Below, one piece after another: positions 9,719 through 18,399 of a stretch of DNA of 41,795 nucleotides. This stretch comes from an uncultured Mucispirillum sp. (GTDB taxonomy: Bacteria > Chrysiogenota > Deferribacteres > Deferribacterales > Mucispirillaceae), in NCBI GenBank assembly GCA_944325215.1, contig CALUZC010000023.1:1-41795 (forward strand), given 5' to 3'. The position numbers were made by a program, and so were the translations under genes. Within the stretch, counting starts at the first letter, position 1, and every line of letters begins with the position of its first letter. Below the pieces are notes generated by a model that was not told the origin of the DNA, searched no databases, and was given only the letters and a program-made list of their open reading frames with translations.

Positions 9719-9742
9719 AAAGCTGTATTTGCATACAGCTTT
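9719..9742 (-). terminator. hairpin downstream of the NIT-like sensor
   Basis: A perfect 10-bp stem AAAGCTGTAT / ATACAGCTTT with a 4-base loop lies 46 bases beyond the minus-strand stop at 9789, followed by TATAGTTT. It is a likely terminator, with a modest T-run. Confidence 0.65.
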
Positions 9743-9788
9743 AATGCAAAACTATTTTTAAAGCTGCACAATTTTTATTGTAATAAAT

Positions 9789-10862
9789 TTATTTCTTAAT
9801 AAAATTATCATCATTAAGTGTTACAGATGTTTTTACTATGGATTTTTTCCTATTTCGTATGGCAAATACAATAAGGAAAATAATATAAGCTATTAAAATA
9901 GCAACTAAAGCCTTAATAAATTTTTCATAAGGATTTGGTGTATGCATATTATTACCAACAAATATTTCTGTGTATAATACAATAAAATCTTTTAAAACAT
10001 CAAGCCTAAATGTAATATCGTTATAACCCATAAAATAAAAATCATCTATCTGCTGATTATTATTTTGAGATTGTGCCTTATATGAGTTATGGATATATTC
10101 TCTTAACTCTTTTACATCAAAAGAATTATTTGCTTCATTAAATACATCAAATACAAAACCATTTTCATATTCTTCTAACATTTTTTGAACAAGCGGTATA
10201 TATTCATTCTGTCTTGATATGGCTGATGTAAAATCATTATAATTATTTATAAAATCTTTTGTATAAGCCATAATTACTGAATTTCCAATTTCAAGTCCGA
10301 TATTATGGGCTAAATACATTATATTAATATAATCATTTATTAGTTTTTTTCTTTTTTCATCAGAATATATTTGTCCTAATGATTTTACTATTTCTATTAA
10401 ATTATTTGATAAATTATTATAATAAGAAAAAATATCTTTAAGTTCAGATTTTACTAAATATCCATTTTCTTTTTTTACTTTATAATCATCTAATATTTCA
10501 TTTAATCTAAAAGAGATATCCTTAAAAATTTCATACTCTTTTTCTGTTTTATTATATGATATATATTCCATATCAGATTTCATACTATTTATGTCAACTT
10601 CAATAGCTTCTGATATAGAAGATGCAGTTAATCTCAAGTATAATTCATCATATTCTTGAGAAGCACTTTTATTAATGAGTATATCATACATCTCGTTATA
10701 AATATTTGTATTAATATTTGTTATATGAAAACATATTTCTCTTATACTACTATTATTATTTCTTATTCTATTTTCATTTATATACATAGTTATAACATAA
10801 AATAAAGACATAATAATTACTATAACAGGTATAAAAAATAATATTTTTGATTTTAATTTCAT
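9789..10862 (-). CDS. NIT-like periplasmic sensor without output domain, 357 aa
   Basis: An inner-membrane protein with helix 7-27, a helical periplasmic domain (about 30-312), helix 315-336, and only about 20 cytosolic residues. Segment 145-225 aligns with the NIT domain of the chemoreceptor at 6585: SYYNNLSNNLIEIV with [14 protein letters not shown], and MYLAHNIGLEIGN (182-194) with [15 protein letters not shown]. The pocket arginines are missing: the ERG motif is not found and LER is LEI. There is no HAMP, kinase, cyclase or MCP domain. The start at 10862 has AAGGGG nine bases upstream. An in-frame ATG at 10913 lies inside the gatB terminator and lacks a binding site. It may modulate the full receptor by mixed dimerisation, or be a decaying paralogue. 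Confidence 0.8.
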   Translation of the reverse strand: MKLKSKILFFIPVIVIIMSLFYVITMYINENRIRNNNSSIREICFHITNINTNIYNEMYDILINKSASQEYDELYLRLTASSISEAIEVDINSMKSDMEYISYNKTEKEYEIFKDISFRLNEILDDYKVKKENGYLVKSELKDIFSYYNNLSNNLIEIVKSLGQIYSDEKRKKLINDYINIMYLAHNIGLEIGNSVIMAYTKDFINNYNDFTSAISRQNEYIPLVQKMLEEYENGFVFDVFNEANNSFDVKELREYIHNSYKAQSQNNNQQIDDFYFMGYNDITFRLDVLKDFIVLYTEIFVGNNMHTPNPYEKFIKALVAILIAYIIFLIVFAIRNRKKSIVKTSVTLNDDNFIKK

Positions 10863-10885
10863 AAACTTAATCCCCTTGTAGTTAG

Positions 10886-10926
10886 ATAAAAATAACCCTT
10901 TAAAATATTTCATTTAAAGGGTTATT
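10886..10926 (-). terminator. terminator of the gatCAB operon
   Basis: A 14-bp perfect stem (10891-10904 with 10913-10926, AATAACCCTTTAAA) is followed on the minus strand by TTTTTATC. It lies 20 bases after the gatB stop codon. Confidence 0.8.
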
Positions 10927-10945
10927 AAAAAAATAATAATATAGT

Positions 10946-12412
10946 TTAACTTAACTTATCTTTTAAAAGCTTATTAATAACTGCAGGGTTTGCTTTGCCT
11001 TGTGTAGCTTTCATAACTTGCCCCACAAAGAACCCAAAAAGTTTTTCTTTACCAGCTTTATATTCTTCCACATTTTTTGGGTTATCTGCAATTATTTTAT
11101 CAATAATTTTTTCTATTTCACCGGTATCTGAAACTTGTTTTAAGCCTTTTTCTTCAATAATAGCTTCCGGCTCTTTATCAGTTTCTTCTATCATTGGTAA
11201 AAGTTCTTTTGCAATACGTAAACCAATAGTGCCGTCTTCAACTAATGCAGTAATTCTGCCTAATCGTGACGGAGTTGTTTTTAAATCATAAATATTTTCT
11301 ATTTGGTTTTCACTCATATATGCTGCTAATTCAACAAGTATAAGGTTAGCTGTTTTTTTACCGTCACTTCCCTTTTCTTTCATAGCTTCTTCATAATAAT
11401 TCGCAACAGTTTTTTCAGCAGCAAGCCTTTTTGCCTCATCATCAGATATTTTATAAGTCTGCACAAATCTTGCTGCTTTTTCTTCAGGCATTTCAGGCAT
11501 ACTGTTTTTAATTTTTTCTAAAAGTTCATCTGTAACAACCAAAGGAAAAGCTAAATCAGGATCTGGAAAATACCTGTAATCATTAGCGTTTTCTTTACCA
11601 CGCATACTTCTTGTTTCTTTTTTATTAGCATTAAAAAGCCTTGTTTCCTGGTATATTTCTTCCCCATTATCATAAGCATCTACATGCCTGTTTGCTTCAT
11701 ACTCTATTGCCTGCATTAAATACCTAATAGAGTTTACATTTTTTATTTCGCATCTTGTGCGTAACTCTTTTGAACCAACAGGGCGAACTGATACGTTAGC
11801 ATCACATCTCATAGAGCCTTCATTCATATTACCATCACATGTTTCTAAATATCGGACAATGCTTCTTAATTTTGTAAGGTAAGCACCAGCTTCATAAGGG
11901 GAGCTCATATCTGGTTTTGATACAATCTCCATTAAAGCAACACCAGAACGGTTTAAGTCAATGCAGCTTTTGCCAGGCAGCATATCGTGTATCGATTTGC
12001 CAGCGTCCTGCTCTAAATGCAGCCTTTCAATACCTATTCTTTTTGTGCTGCCGTCTTCTAATTCTATATCTAAATACCCTTCTCCCACAATAGGTTTATC
12101 ATACTGGCTTATTTGATAGCCTTGTGGTAAATCTGCATAAAAATAGTTTTTTCTTGCAAAAACAGATTCTTTATTAATTTTAGCATTAAGCCCAAGCCCA
12201 GTTTTAACTGCCTGCTCTACACAAAATTTATTAACAACAGGAAGCATACCCGGAAACCCTGCATCAATAAAAGCCACATGGTCATTAGGAGTGCCGCCGC
12301 TTTCTGCTGAAGCAGATGAAAATAATTTTGCTTTAGATATTACCTGGCAGTGAACTTCCAGCCCTATTACTACTTCATAATCACAAGTTCTTCCTTTTAT
12401 TATATAGCTCAT
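10946..12412 (-). CDS. gatB: Asp-tRNA(Asn)/Glu-tRNA(Gln) amidotransferase subunit B
   Basis: The tRNA-binding and kinase subunit of GatCAB. It activates the side chain of mischarged Glu-tRNA(Gln) or Asp-tRNA(Asn) so that ammonia from GatA can convert it. The 488-residue length is normal. The family signatures are visible: YEVVIGLEVHCQ (12-23), RSGVALMEIVSKPDMSSP, GNMNEGSMRCDANVSVRP and EIKNVNSIRYLMQAIEYE, plus the C-terminal YqeY-like helical tail. The start ATG at 12412 shares one base with the gatA stop (TAATG) and has GGAG nine bases upstream inside gatA. A TTG at 12427 is a less likely start. It is the last gene of the operon. Confidence 0.98.
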   Translation of the reverse strand: MSYIIKGRTCDYEVVIGLEVHCQVISKAKLFSSASAESGGTPNDHVAFIDAGFPGMLPVVNKFCVEQAVKTGLGLNAKINKESVFARKNYFYADLPQGYQISQYDKPIVGEGYLDIELEDGSTKRIGIERLHLEQDAGKSIHDMLPGKSCIDLNRSGVALMEIVSKPDMSSPYEAGAYLTKLRSIVRYLETCDGNMNEGSMRCDANVSVRPVGSKELRTRCEIKNVNSIRYLMQAIEYEANRHVDAYDNGEEIYQETRLFNANKKETRSMRGKENANDYRYFPDPDLAFPLVVTDELLEKIKNSMPEMPEEKAARFVQTYKISDDEAKRLAAEKTVANYYEEAMKEKGSDGKKTANLILVELAAYMSENQIENIYDLKTTPSRLGRITALVEDGTIGLRIAKELLPMIEETDKEPEAIIEEKGLKQVSDTGEIEKIIDKIIADNPKNVEEYKAGKEKLFGFFVGQVMKATQGKANPAVINKLLKDKLS

Positions 12413-13872
12413 TATTTTCTGCTCCAACTATTATTTTGTTCTAAAACATAAGCACCTTTAAAAAGTGTTTCTTCATCAAAATCTTTGCCTATTAACTGCA
12501 TGCCTATGGGAAGTGCATTTTCTGCCCTTTTTATAGGAACAGATATGGCAGGAAGTTTTGCCAAGTTTATAGGCACAGTAAAAACGTCCTGTAAATAATT
12601 AGTTACAGGGTCAAAAGATTTACTTTCTTCTATTGTAAATGCTGTTGTTGGTGCAACAGGCGTTAAAATAGTATCCACCTCATTAAAAGCATTTATATAA
12701 TCCTGTCTAATTAATTTACGAACATTTAATGCTTTTAAATAGTATGCATCATAATAACCTGCTGAAAGCACGTAAGTGCCTATCATAATACGTCTTTTAA
12801 CTTCTGCACCAAAACCTGCACTTCTTGAATTTTCATACATTTCATCTAATGATGCACCTTCCACTCTTAAACCAAAACGAAGCCCATCATATCTAGCTAA
12901 ATTTGATGATGCTTCAGCTGGGGCAATAATATAATATGTTGCAAGAGCATATTTCATATTAGGAAGTGATATTTCTTTTATTTCTGCCCCACTTGATTTT
13001 AATATATTCATACTTTCTTCATAAGCAGCTGCTATTTCCTTGTTTAAATCGCCGTTTAAAAATTCTTTCACAACACCTACTTTTAAACCTTTCACACCAG
13101 ATTTAAGTGATGCAGTAAAATTTGGCACTGCTATATTTGCACTTGTTGAATCATATTCATCAAAGCCAGCCATTTTTTCAAGCATAATTGCTGCATCTTC
13201 TACAGTTTTTGTCATCGGACCTGCCTGGTCTAACGATGAAGCATAAGCTATAATACCATAGCGAGAACATCTGCCATATGTTGGTTTTATACCTACAATA
13301 CCACAAAAAGCAGCAGGCTGCCTTATTGAGCCACCAGTATCAGTTCCTGTTGCTCCTGCACACATAGAAGCAGCAACAGCAGCAGCAGAGCCACCAGAAG
13401 AACCACCAGTTACTACTTCCTTGCCGTCTGCCCTTTTTATTGGGTTAATAGTCTGCCCAAAATAACTTGTAAGGTTAGCTCCACCCATAGCAAATTCATC
13501 TAAATTTGTTTTACCAATAAATATACTTCCTGCATCAAGTAAATTTTTAGTAACAGTTGATTCATAAGGTGGAATAAAATTTTCTAAAATTCTGCTTGCT
13601 GCAGTAGTTTTTATATCTTTTGTGCAAAATAAATCTTTAATACCTAAAGGAACACCATCAAGCATAGATAATCTTTTGCCTGCAGCTATTCTATTATCAC
13701 AATCTTTTGCCTGAGCTAATGCATGCTCACATGTTTCTGTAATATAAGCATTATATTTTCTTCCCTGCTCTATATTTTTAATATAAGCATTAACAACATC
13801 AGTAGAAGAAAACTCTTTTTTATCAAACCCTGCTGATAATTCTGCAATTGTAAGTGATGTTAAATCTGCCAT
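12412..13872 (-). CDS. gatA: Asp-tRNA(Asn)/Glu-tRNA(Gln) amidotransferase subunit A
   Basis: The glutaminase/amidase subunit of GatCAB. It releases ammonia from glutamine for transamidation on GatB. The amidase-signature catalytic triad is visible: Lys79 in GVPLGIKD, Ser158 in TGGSSGGSAAA and Ser182 in GTDTGGSIRQPAAFCG. Length (486 aa) is normal. The start ATG at 13872 overlaps the gatC stop by one base (TAATG), which points to translational coupling and equal subunit output. Presence of the complex indicates that the organism makes Gln-tRNA(Gln) and/or Asn-tRNA(Asn) by the indirect route. Confidence 0.98.
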   Translation of the reverse strand: MADLTSLTIAELSAGFDKKEFSSTDVVNAYIKNIEQGRKYNAYITETCEHALAQAKDCDNRIAAGKRLSMLDGVPLGIKDLFCTKDIKTTAASRILENFIPPYESTVTKNLLDAGSIFIGKTNLDEFAMGGANLTSYFGQTINPIKRADGKEVVTGGSSGGSAAAVAASMCAGATGTDTGGSIRQPAAFCGIVGIKPTYGRCSRYGIIAYASSLDQAGPMTKTVEDAAIMLEKMAGFDEYDSTSANIAVPNFTASLKSGVKGLKVGVVKEFLNGDLNKEIAAAYEESMNILKSSGAEIKEISLPNMKYALATYYIIAPAEASSNLARYDGLRFGLRVEGASLDEMYENSRSAGFGAEVKRRIMIGTYVLSAGYYDAYYLKALNVRKLIRQDYINAFNEVDTILTPVAPTTAFTIEESKSFDPVTNYLQDVFTVPINLAKLPAISVPIKRAENALPIGMQLIGKDFDEETLFKGAYVLEQNNSWSRK

Positions 13873-14150
13873 TATTCCACCACCTTAGGAACTACAAAAT
13901 AATGCTCGTAACTTTCTGGTGCATTTTTCATTAGCTCTTCTGATAAATTACTGATTTTTACATCATCTTCCCTTTGTCTTAATGGGGTAGTATCTTCTGT
14001 AGTATTATCAACAACTGAAGTATCTGCAGATTTTAATATCTCCATCCATTTTAAAATATCATTCATATCTTTTGTCATACTTTCTACACTGCCTTCATCA
14101 AATTTAAGGCGCGCAAGTTTTGCAATGTGATTAATCTCTTTACTATCCAT
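13872..14150 (-). CDS. gatC: Asp-tRNA(Asn)/Glu-tRNA(Gln) amidotransferase subunit C
   Basis: The small subunit (92 aa) that wraps around GatA and GatB and stabilises the complex. It matches the family in length, the N-terminal helix pattern (EINHIAKLARLKFDEGS, 5-21) and the conserved late motif PLRQREDDV (about 55-63). It is the first gene of the gatC-gatA-gatB unit, with AAGGA upstream of its ATG. The gap of 66 bp to the aldehyde dehydrogenase gene upstream contains no obvious terminator, so read-through from that gene is possible. Confidence 0.95.
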   Translation of the reverse strand: MDSKEINHIAKLARLKFDEGSVESMTKDMNDILKWMEILKSADTSVVDNTTEDTTPLRQREDDVKISNLSEELMKNAPESYEHYFVVPKVVE

Positions 14151-14216
14151 AACCAGTCCTTTTATTTTTTTTGCAAGCTATTATATATAAATTTTATTAT
14201 AAATTAAAGAGTGAAT

Positions 14217-15581
14217 TTATCTATAAAACCAAAATCTAATAATTTTTTCTTTATCCTTTTTAGGAAAAAACCTTAACTTATTATCAAAAAAGGAATATTT
14301 TTTATAAATATGCTTTTGATGGGAAAAAGTTTCAAAACTGTATTTTCCATGATAAAACCCCATACCACTTGCGCCCACTCCACCAAAAGGTGCATTTGGG
14401 TTTGTTATATGTATAAGCACATCGTTGACTGCTCCACCACCAAAAGATATACTGCTTATTACTTTTTCTTCTATATTTTTATCTTTCGTAAATAAGTATA
14501 GTGCCAGTGGTTTATCCTGTTCTTTTAATTCTTCTATCATATCATCAATATTAGTATATTCTATAACAGGTAATATTGGTGCAAATATTTCTTCCTGCAT
14601 AATTCTGTCATTAAAAGTAACATTATCCATAATAGTAAAGTCAATTTTCAAACTTGGAATATCTACTGTGCCACCATAAACAATTTTTGAAGTATCTATA
14701 AGCCTTAATGCCCTTTCAAAATGTTTTTTAGATATGATTTTAGGAAAATCTTCATGTTCTGATGTGTGAGCTCCATAAATCATGGAACATTCTGCAATTA
14801 AAGCACTTATTAATTCTTTTTTAACTCTAGAATGGCATAATATATAATCTGGCGCAACACATGTTTGACCTGCATTTAATGATTTACCCCACACTATTTT
14901 TTTTGCAGCATCTTTTATATCTGCTGTGTAATCAATAATACATGGGCTTTTACCACCTAATTCTAATGTAACAGGCGTTAAATTGGCACTTGCTGATTTC
15001 ATTACTATTTTGCCTACATTTTGGTTACCAGTAAAGAATATATAATCATAACGTTCTAATAAAAGGGCAGCACCTGTTACAGCATCACCTCTAACAGCCC
15101 GCACATATTCACTAGGAAATGTTTCACTTATAAGATGAGCAAGCACACGAGATGTATTTTCTGAAAATTCTGAAAGTTTAACTACAGCACAGTTTCCTGC
15201 AGCAATTGCTGCAATTAAAGGATATAAAGTAAGCTGCACAGGATAATTCCAAGGGGATATAATAAGCACAACACCATAGGGTTCGCTGTATATCTCACTT
15301 TTTCCGGGCATTAATGTTAGGGGAACTTTCACTTTTTTAGGACGTGCAAGTTTTTTAAGATTTTTAATATAGTAATTAATTTCTTCCTGAACAATACCAG
15401 TTTCTGTCATTACAGCTTCAAAGGATGATTTATTCAAATCATCATGCAGTGCTTCAATAATTTTTTCATCATATTGAAGTAACGCTTTTTTTAATGCTTT
15501 AAGCTGTTTTATTCTAAATTTTACGCTCCTTGTTTCTCCAGTTTTAAAATACTTACGTATTGGCGCTGTAATTTCTCTCAT
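14217..15581 (-). CDS. aldehyde dehydrogenase, class 3 (fatty-aldehyde type)
   Basis: An NAD(P)-dependent oxidation enzyme of the short, class 3 ALDH branch (454 aa). Visible features are the N-terminal helices, ISPWNYPVQLTLYPLIAAIAAGN (about 108-130, given as landmark only), the cofactor-binding FTGNQNVGK (about 183-191), the general base Glu207 in LELGGKSP, and the catalytic Cys241 in NAGQTCVAPDY. The C-terminal segment FGGVGASGMGFYHGKYSFETFSH is typical of this class. AAAGGAG lies seven bases before the ATG. The substrate is probably a medium or long aliphatic or aromatic aldehyde, but it cannot be read from the sequence. Confidence 0.93.
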   Translation of the reverse strand: MREITAPIRKYFKTGETRSVKFRIKQLKALKKALLQYDEKIIEALHDDLNKSSFEAVMTETGIVQEEINYYIKNLKKLARPKKVKVPLTLMPGKSEIYSEPYGVVLIISPWNYPVQLTLYPLIAAIAAGNCAVVKLSEFSENTSRVLAHLISETFPSEYVRAVRGDAVTGAALLLERYDYIFFTGNQNVGKIVMKSASANLTPVTLELGGKSPCIIDYTADIKDAAKKIVWGKSLNAGQTCVAPDYILCHSRVKKELISALIAECSMIYGAHTSEHEDFPKIISKKHFERALRLIDTSKIVYGGTVDIPSLKIDFTIMDNVTFNDRIMQEEIFAPILPVIEYTNIDDMIEELKEQDKPLALYLFTKDKNIEEKVISSISFGGGAVNDVLIHITNPNAPFGGVGASGMGFYHGKYSFETFSHQKHIYKKYSFFDNKLRFFPKKDKEKIIRFWFYR

Positions 15582-15659
15582 TATATACTCCTTTAAATAA
15601 TGAACTACTAATTATAAAAGAATATACTTAAATAATCAAGAATAATAGTTGCGGCATTT

Positions 15660-15815
15660 ATCTGCAAAATAATCTTATTTTACTTGATATTTTAAATCAT
15701 TGACATATTCATCATTAATGACAGATTTTGCATGGGGCGATGTAGGTATTGTTGGTATGTTAGGCAGAGAAGGGGTAAATAACGAACCGCTTAAAATTTC
15801 ATTTATAAAATAGAT
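15660..15815. other. GC-richer interval, possible gene remnant
   Basis: Bases about 15720-15800 are clearly richer in G and C than the surrounding non-coding DNA. Two protein-like frames overlap here. On the plus strand, ATG 15718 to TAG 15813 gives 31 residues (MTDFAWGDVGIVGMLGREG at its start). On the minus strand, an open frame of about 50 codons without a start codon contains PSLPNIPTIPTSPHAKSVI. Neither has a ribosome binding site. I take it as a fragment of a decayed gene, strand unknown. Confidence 0.35.
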
Positions 15816-15837
15816 AACCCATTTTTAAAAAAAATTT

Positions 15838-15867
15838 AAAATCAGCAGGGTTTTCCCTGCTGATTTT
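15838..15867 (-). terminator. terminator of the SLAC1/TehA transporter gene
   Basis: A perfect 13-bp stem (15838-15850 with 15855-15867) with a TTTT loop overlaps the stop codon of the transporter gene and is followed on the minus strand by a long T-run. It is a strong intrinsic terminator. Confidence 0.9.
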
Positions 15868-16849
15868 ATTTTTCATCAACACATATTTCTTTTTTAGCTA
15901 TTGCCATTATAGTTCTTATTAATACAAGCAGCACTAAAATAGATGTCATAATTAAAGATATTACAGATAAATATTCATAAAAAGTATAAACAAATCCTGT
16001 TTTTTCATATGCTGTAATTAAAGCCATAGTTAATGCTGCCATTGGAAATGTAAAAGCCCACCATGATATAAAAAATTTAAGCTTATAAAAGTTTTTAATT
16101 AGGGCAAGTAATATAAGCCCAAAAACAATTGCCACATTTAATAAAAGAGATGCAAAAAAGTCATATTCACCTGTCAGCTTAATATAACTTAACATACCCA
16201 CAGATGGTGGTGCTATAAATATAGCTAAAGTTGGTAAAAATTTCTGCACAAGCATACCATGGAAAATTATTCTGTTAAAAAGTATAGCTGTTAAAATTAT
16301 CCAGAAAAATATCCCAAGGGAGAAAAAGAAATTTAAAAGGGCAGCATCTGCAAACCCTTCCCCAGCAATAGGGATAATAATATTACCAACTACAGGTATA
16401 AACCATGCAGGGTTAGAATGTGCCATTTCTATATTTTTATTAAGCCAGTATGTTATTGCATAAAATGTAAAAAATGTCTGCAAACCTGTGCCTGTAAGAA
16501 AAAGCGGATATGCAACATTTTTATACTCATGAAAAACCACAGCTAAAAGCAGCATAGAAATTGATATTGCTGCAAAAAAGTTTACTCTTACAGGGTGAGA
16601 AAGCTCTTTTTTTACTTCATTTATATATGCAATAATTTTAATTAAATAAAAGATACCTATTATTATTGCCAGTGCTGCTGTGATGTATGATAATACTTGG
16701 TAGATAACAGCAGGCAATAAAAGTATTTCATGGGCTTTTTTATAAGCTAGTGTAATACCTGAAAACCCCATTATTACAGCAAACATCATAACAGGGAAAA
16801 ACTTTAATCTTGAAGTTTTTTCATTATTTTGTTGTGATACTTCACTCAT
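15866..16849 (-). CDS. SLAC1/TehA (TDT) family anion channel or dicarboxylate/tellurite transporter
   Basis: An integral membrane protein (327 aa) with about ten hydrophobic segments, the usual size and topology of the TDT family. Family-like features are FFPVMMFAVIMGFSGITLA in the first helix, NPAWFIPVVGNIIIPIAG in the middle, the loop LPTLAIFIAPPSVG, and WWAFTFPMAALTMA near the end. Members act as anion channels or export tellurite, C4-dicarboxylates or sulfite; the substrate here is open. The start has AAGGAAGG upstream. It lies after the uvrB operon with a gap of about 100 bp that holds a TATTAT-like box, so it may have its own promoter. Confidence 0.85.
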   Translation of the reverse strand: MSEVSQQNNEKTSRLKFFPVMMFAVIMGFSGITLAYKKAHEILLLPAVIYQVLSYITAALAIIIGIFYLIKIIAYINEVKKELSHPVRVNFFAAISISMLLLAVVFHEYKNVAYPLFLTGTGLQTFFTFYAITYWLNKNIEMAHSNPAWFIPVVGNIIIPIAGEGFADAALLNFFFSLGIFFWIILTAILFNRIIFHGMLVQKFLPTLAIFIAPPSVGMLSYIKLTGEYDFFASLLLNVAIVFGLILLALIKNFYKLKFFISWWAFTFPMAALTMALITAYEKTGFVYTFYEYLSVISLIMTSILVLLVLIRTIMAIAKKEICVDEK

Positions 16850-16953
16850 AAAATTATCCTTCCTTATATGCCTTAAAAAAGACTTGATTTGTCTGAATAT
16901 AATACTTTTTATTTTTTTTACAAGGGGAAATTTTATAATAGTTGATAAAGTTA

Positions 16954-17388
16954 TTAATTTCTCAGATTAATTTTTATAAACTGCTCATCTTTATCTATAT
17001 TTAATTGAACATTTTTAAATGCAGGTAGTTTACCATATGAGCCAAAAAAATTGTTAGAAAACCCATAATATTCTGTTGGGTGATTTGATGAGTTTTTATC
17101 TATTTTTTTATTATCATTTTCATCATGGTAAAGGTGTATGGCATAAGTGCCTTTTGGTATAATTATTTTTGCTGTTACTTTATCTTTTTTGGCAGGAAAG
17201 AAAAAAGAATACTGGGTTTGTTTTTCACTTAAAAATTCTTCTTCATTTTGGCAAAAATATATTATAATATTTCCATTTGATGACGGAATATTATTCACTT
17301 CCATATTAATAGTAATATTTTCATCTGCAAAAACTGTAGAAGCATATGATAAACATAGTAATATTAATAATACTCTAATATATTTCAT
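16954..17388 (-). CDS. DUF2141 family exported protein, 144 aa
   Basis: A small periplasmic protein. Residues 1-21 are a signal peptide with a likely cut after VFA. The rest matches the DUF2141 pattern: a beta-rich domain with GNIIIYF (39-45), the turn PKGTYAIHLYHDENDNKKID and then PTEYYGFSNNFFG. The function of the family is unknown. The start codon lies one base after the stop of the regulator gene upstream, so it is translationally coupled as the last gene of the uvrB operon. Confidence 0.88.
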   Translation of the reverse strand: MKYIRVLLILLCLSYASTVFADENITINMEVNNIPSSNGNIIIYFCQNEEEFLSEKQTQYSFFFPAKKDKVTAKIIIPKGTYAIHLYHDENDNKKIDKNSSNHPTEYYGFSNNFFGSYGKLPAFKNVQLNIDKDEQFIKINLRN

Positions 17389-17389
17389 A

Positions 17390-18397
17390 TTATTCGTCCA
17401 TATCGTAAAGTTTTAATTTTTTATGAAGTGTATTTCTATTAATTCTAATTAATGCAGCAGCCTGTGACCTGTTATTTTTTGATAAATCAAGAGCTGCTTG
17501 AATAAGTGGTTTTTCCACTGCTTTAATATATTCAAAATATGGGTCAACCTGTTCTGAATGTATGCCACTTTCTAAAAGCCCACGTGCAAATTTATAAAGC
17601 TCATCGGTTACACTTCTATTAGCTTCCATATAACCTTGTTTACGTCGAACTTCTTTTGGAAGTGATGATGGTGTGATTATTCCATTTACTGTATGGTTTA
17701 CTGCATGATGAACTGTGTTTAATAGCTGCCTGACATTACCTGGCCATTCATAACTTAATAAAATTTCTAATGCTTCTTCACTAATTGGCACAGCTCGTTT
17801 TCCAAAATAGCCGATATCACGCATGATTATTCTAATTAAATCTTCAATATCTTCCTTTCTTTCCCGCAAGGGTGGTATATTCATGATAATAGCAAAACTA
17901 TCCTTTAACCTTTGGTTAAACTTATTTTGCATTGAAAGCTCAGTTAAATCCCTGTTAGTAGAAGATATAAGCCTTGGTGCATACATACCAAATTCTTGAA
18001 CTATTTTAATAATGGAATTGAGTAAATATTCCTGCAGTTTTAAATTAGCTGATGATATATCTGTAATATATAATGTGCCACGTTCTGCTTTTTTAAAGTA
18101 TTCAAATACTTTATTAAACCCTAATGAGCCTATAATATCATTAAGCTCAACAGGGTTTATCATTATAAATTTTCCATCTCTTTTACTCTGGTTATGGATA
18201 TATTCTGCTAACCTGTCTTTTCCAACACCATCTTCGCCAGTTATATGGATACTAACATCAATTGGTGCAACAACATCAACTAAATCATATATTTTCTTCA
18301 TTTTAGCAGATTTATTTACAATACTTCTGCTTTTATACTTAGCTATAATATGTGCATCTTCATTAAGTTCTTCTTGTTGGTTAATATTGTTTTCCAT
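17390..18397 (-). CDS. degenerate AAA+ / Fis-type transcriptional regulator, 335 aa
   Basis: It resembles NtrC-family activators: an AAA+ domain (about 22-250) and a C-terminal Fis helix-turn-helix (about 296-331, NNRSQAAALIRINRNTLHKKL). Walker A is GEDGVGKD (54-61), sensor I STNRD (146-150), and WPGNVRQL (218-225) is intact. However, the region that should hold the GAFTGA loop (about 85-105) has no such motif. The Walker B segment reads GTLYITDI instead of GTLFLDEI, and the arginine of the finger segment (LYYRLNV) is replaced (LKDSFAI, 164-170). It therefore probably cannot remodel sigma-54 polymerase and may act as a DNA-binding regulator only. There is no receiver domain. The ATG at 18397 overlaps the PBP1A stop. 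Confidence 0.85.
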   Translation of the reverse strand: MENNINQQEELNEDAHIIAKYKSRSIVNKSAKMKKIYDLVDVVAPIDVSIHITGEDGVGKDRLAEYIHNQSKRDGKFIMINPVELNDIIGSLGFNKVFEYFKKAERGTLYITDISSANLKLQEYLLNSIIKIVQEFGMYAPRLISSTNRDLTELSMQNKFNQRLKDSFAIIMNIPPLRERKEDIEDLIRIIMRDIGYFGKRAVPISEEALEILLSYEWPGNVRQLLNTVHHAVNHTVNGIITPSSLPKEVRRKQGYMEANRSVTDELYKFARGLLESGIHSEQVDPYFEYIKAVEKPLIQAALDLSKNNRSQAAALIRINRNTLHKKLKLYDMDE

Positions 18398-18399
18398 TA

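Noticed and set aside
10863-10913. Upstream ATG of the NIT-like sensor at 10913
   Set aside because: It lies within the gatB terminator and lacks a ribosome binding site, although the extra 17 residues (MKYFKGLF) faintly resemble the receptor N-terminus.
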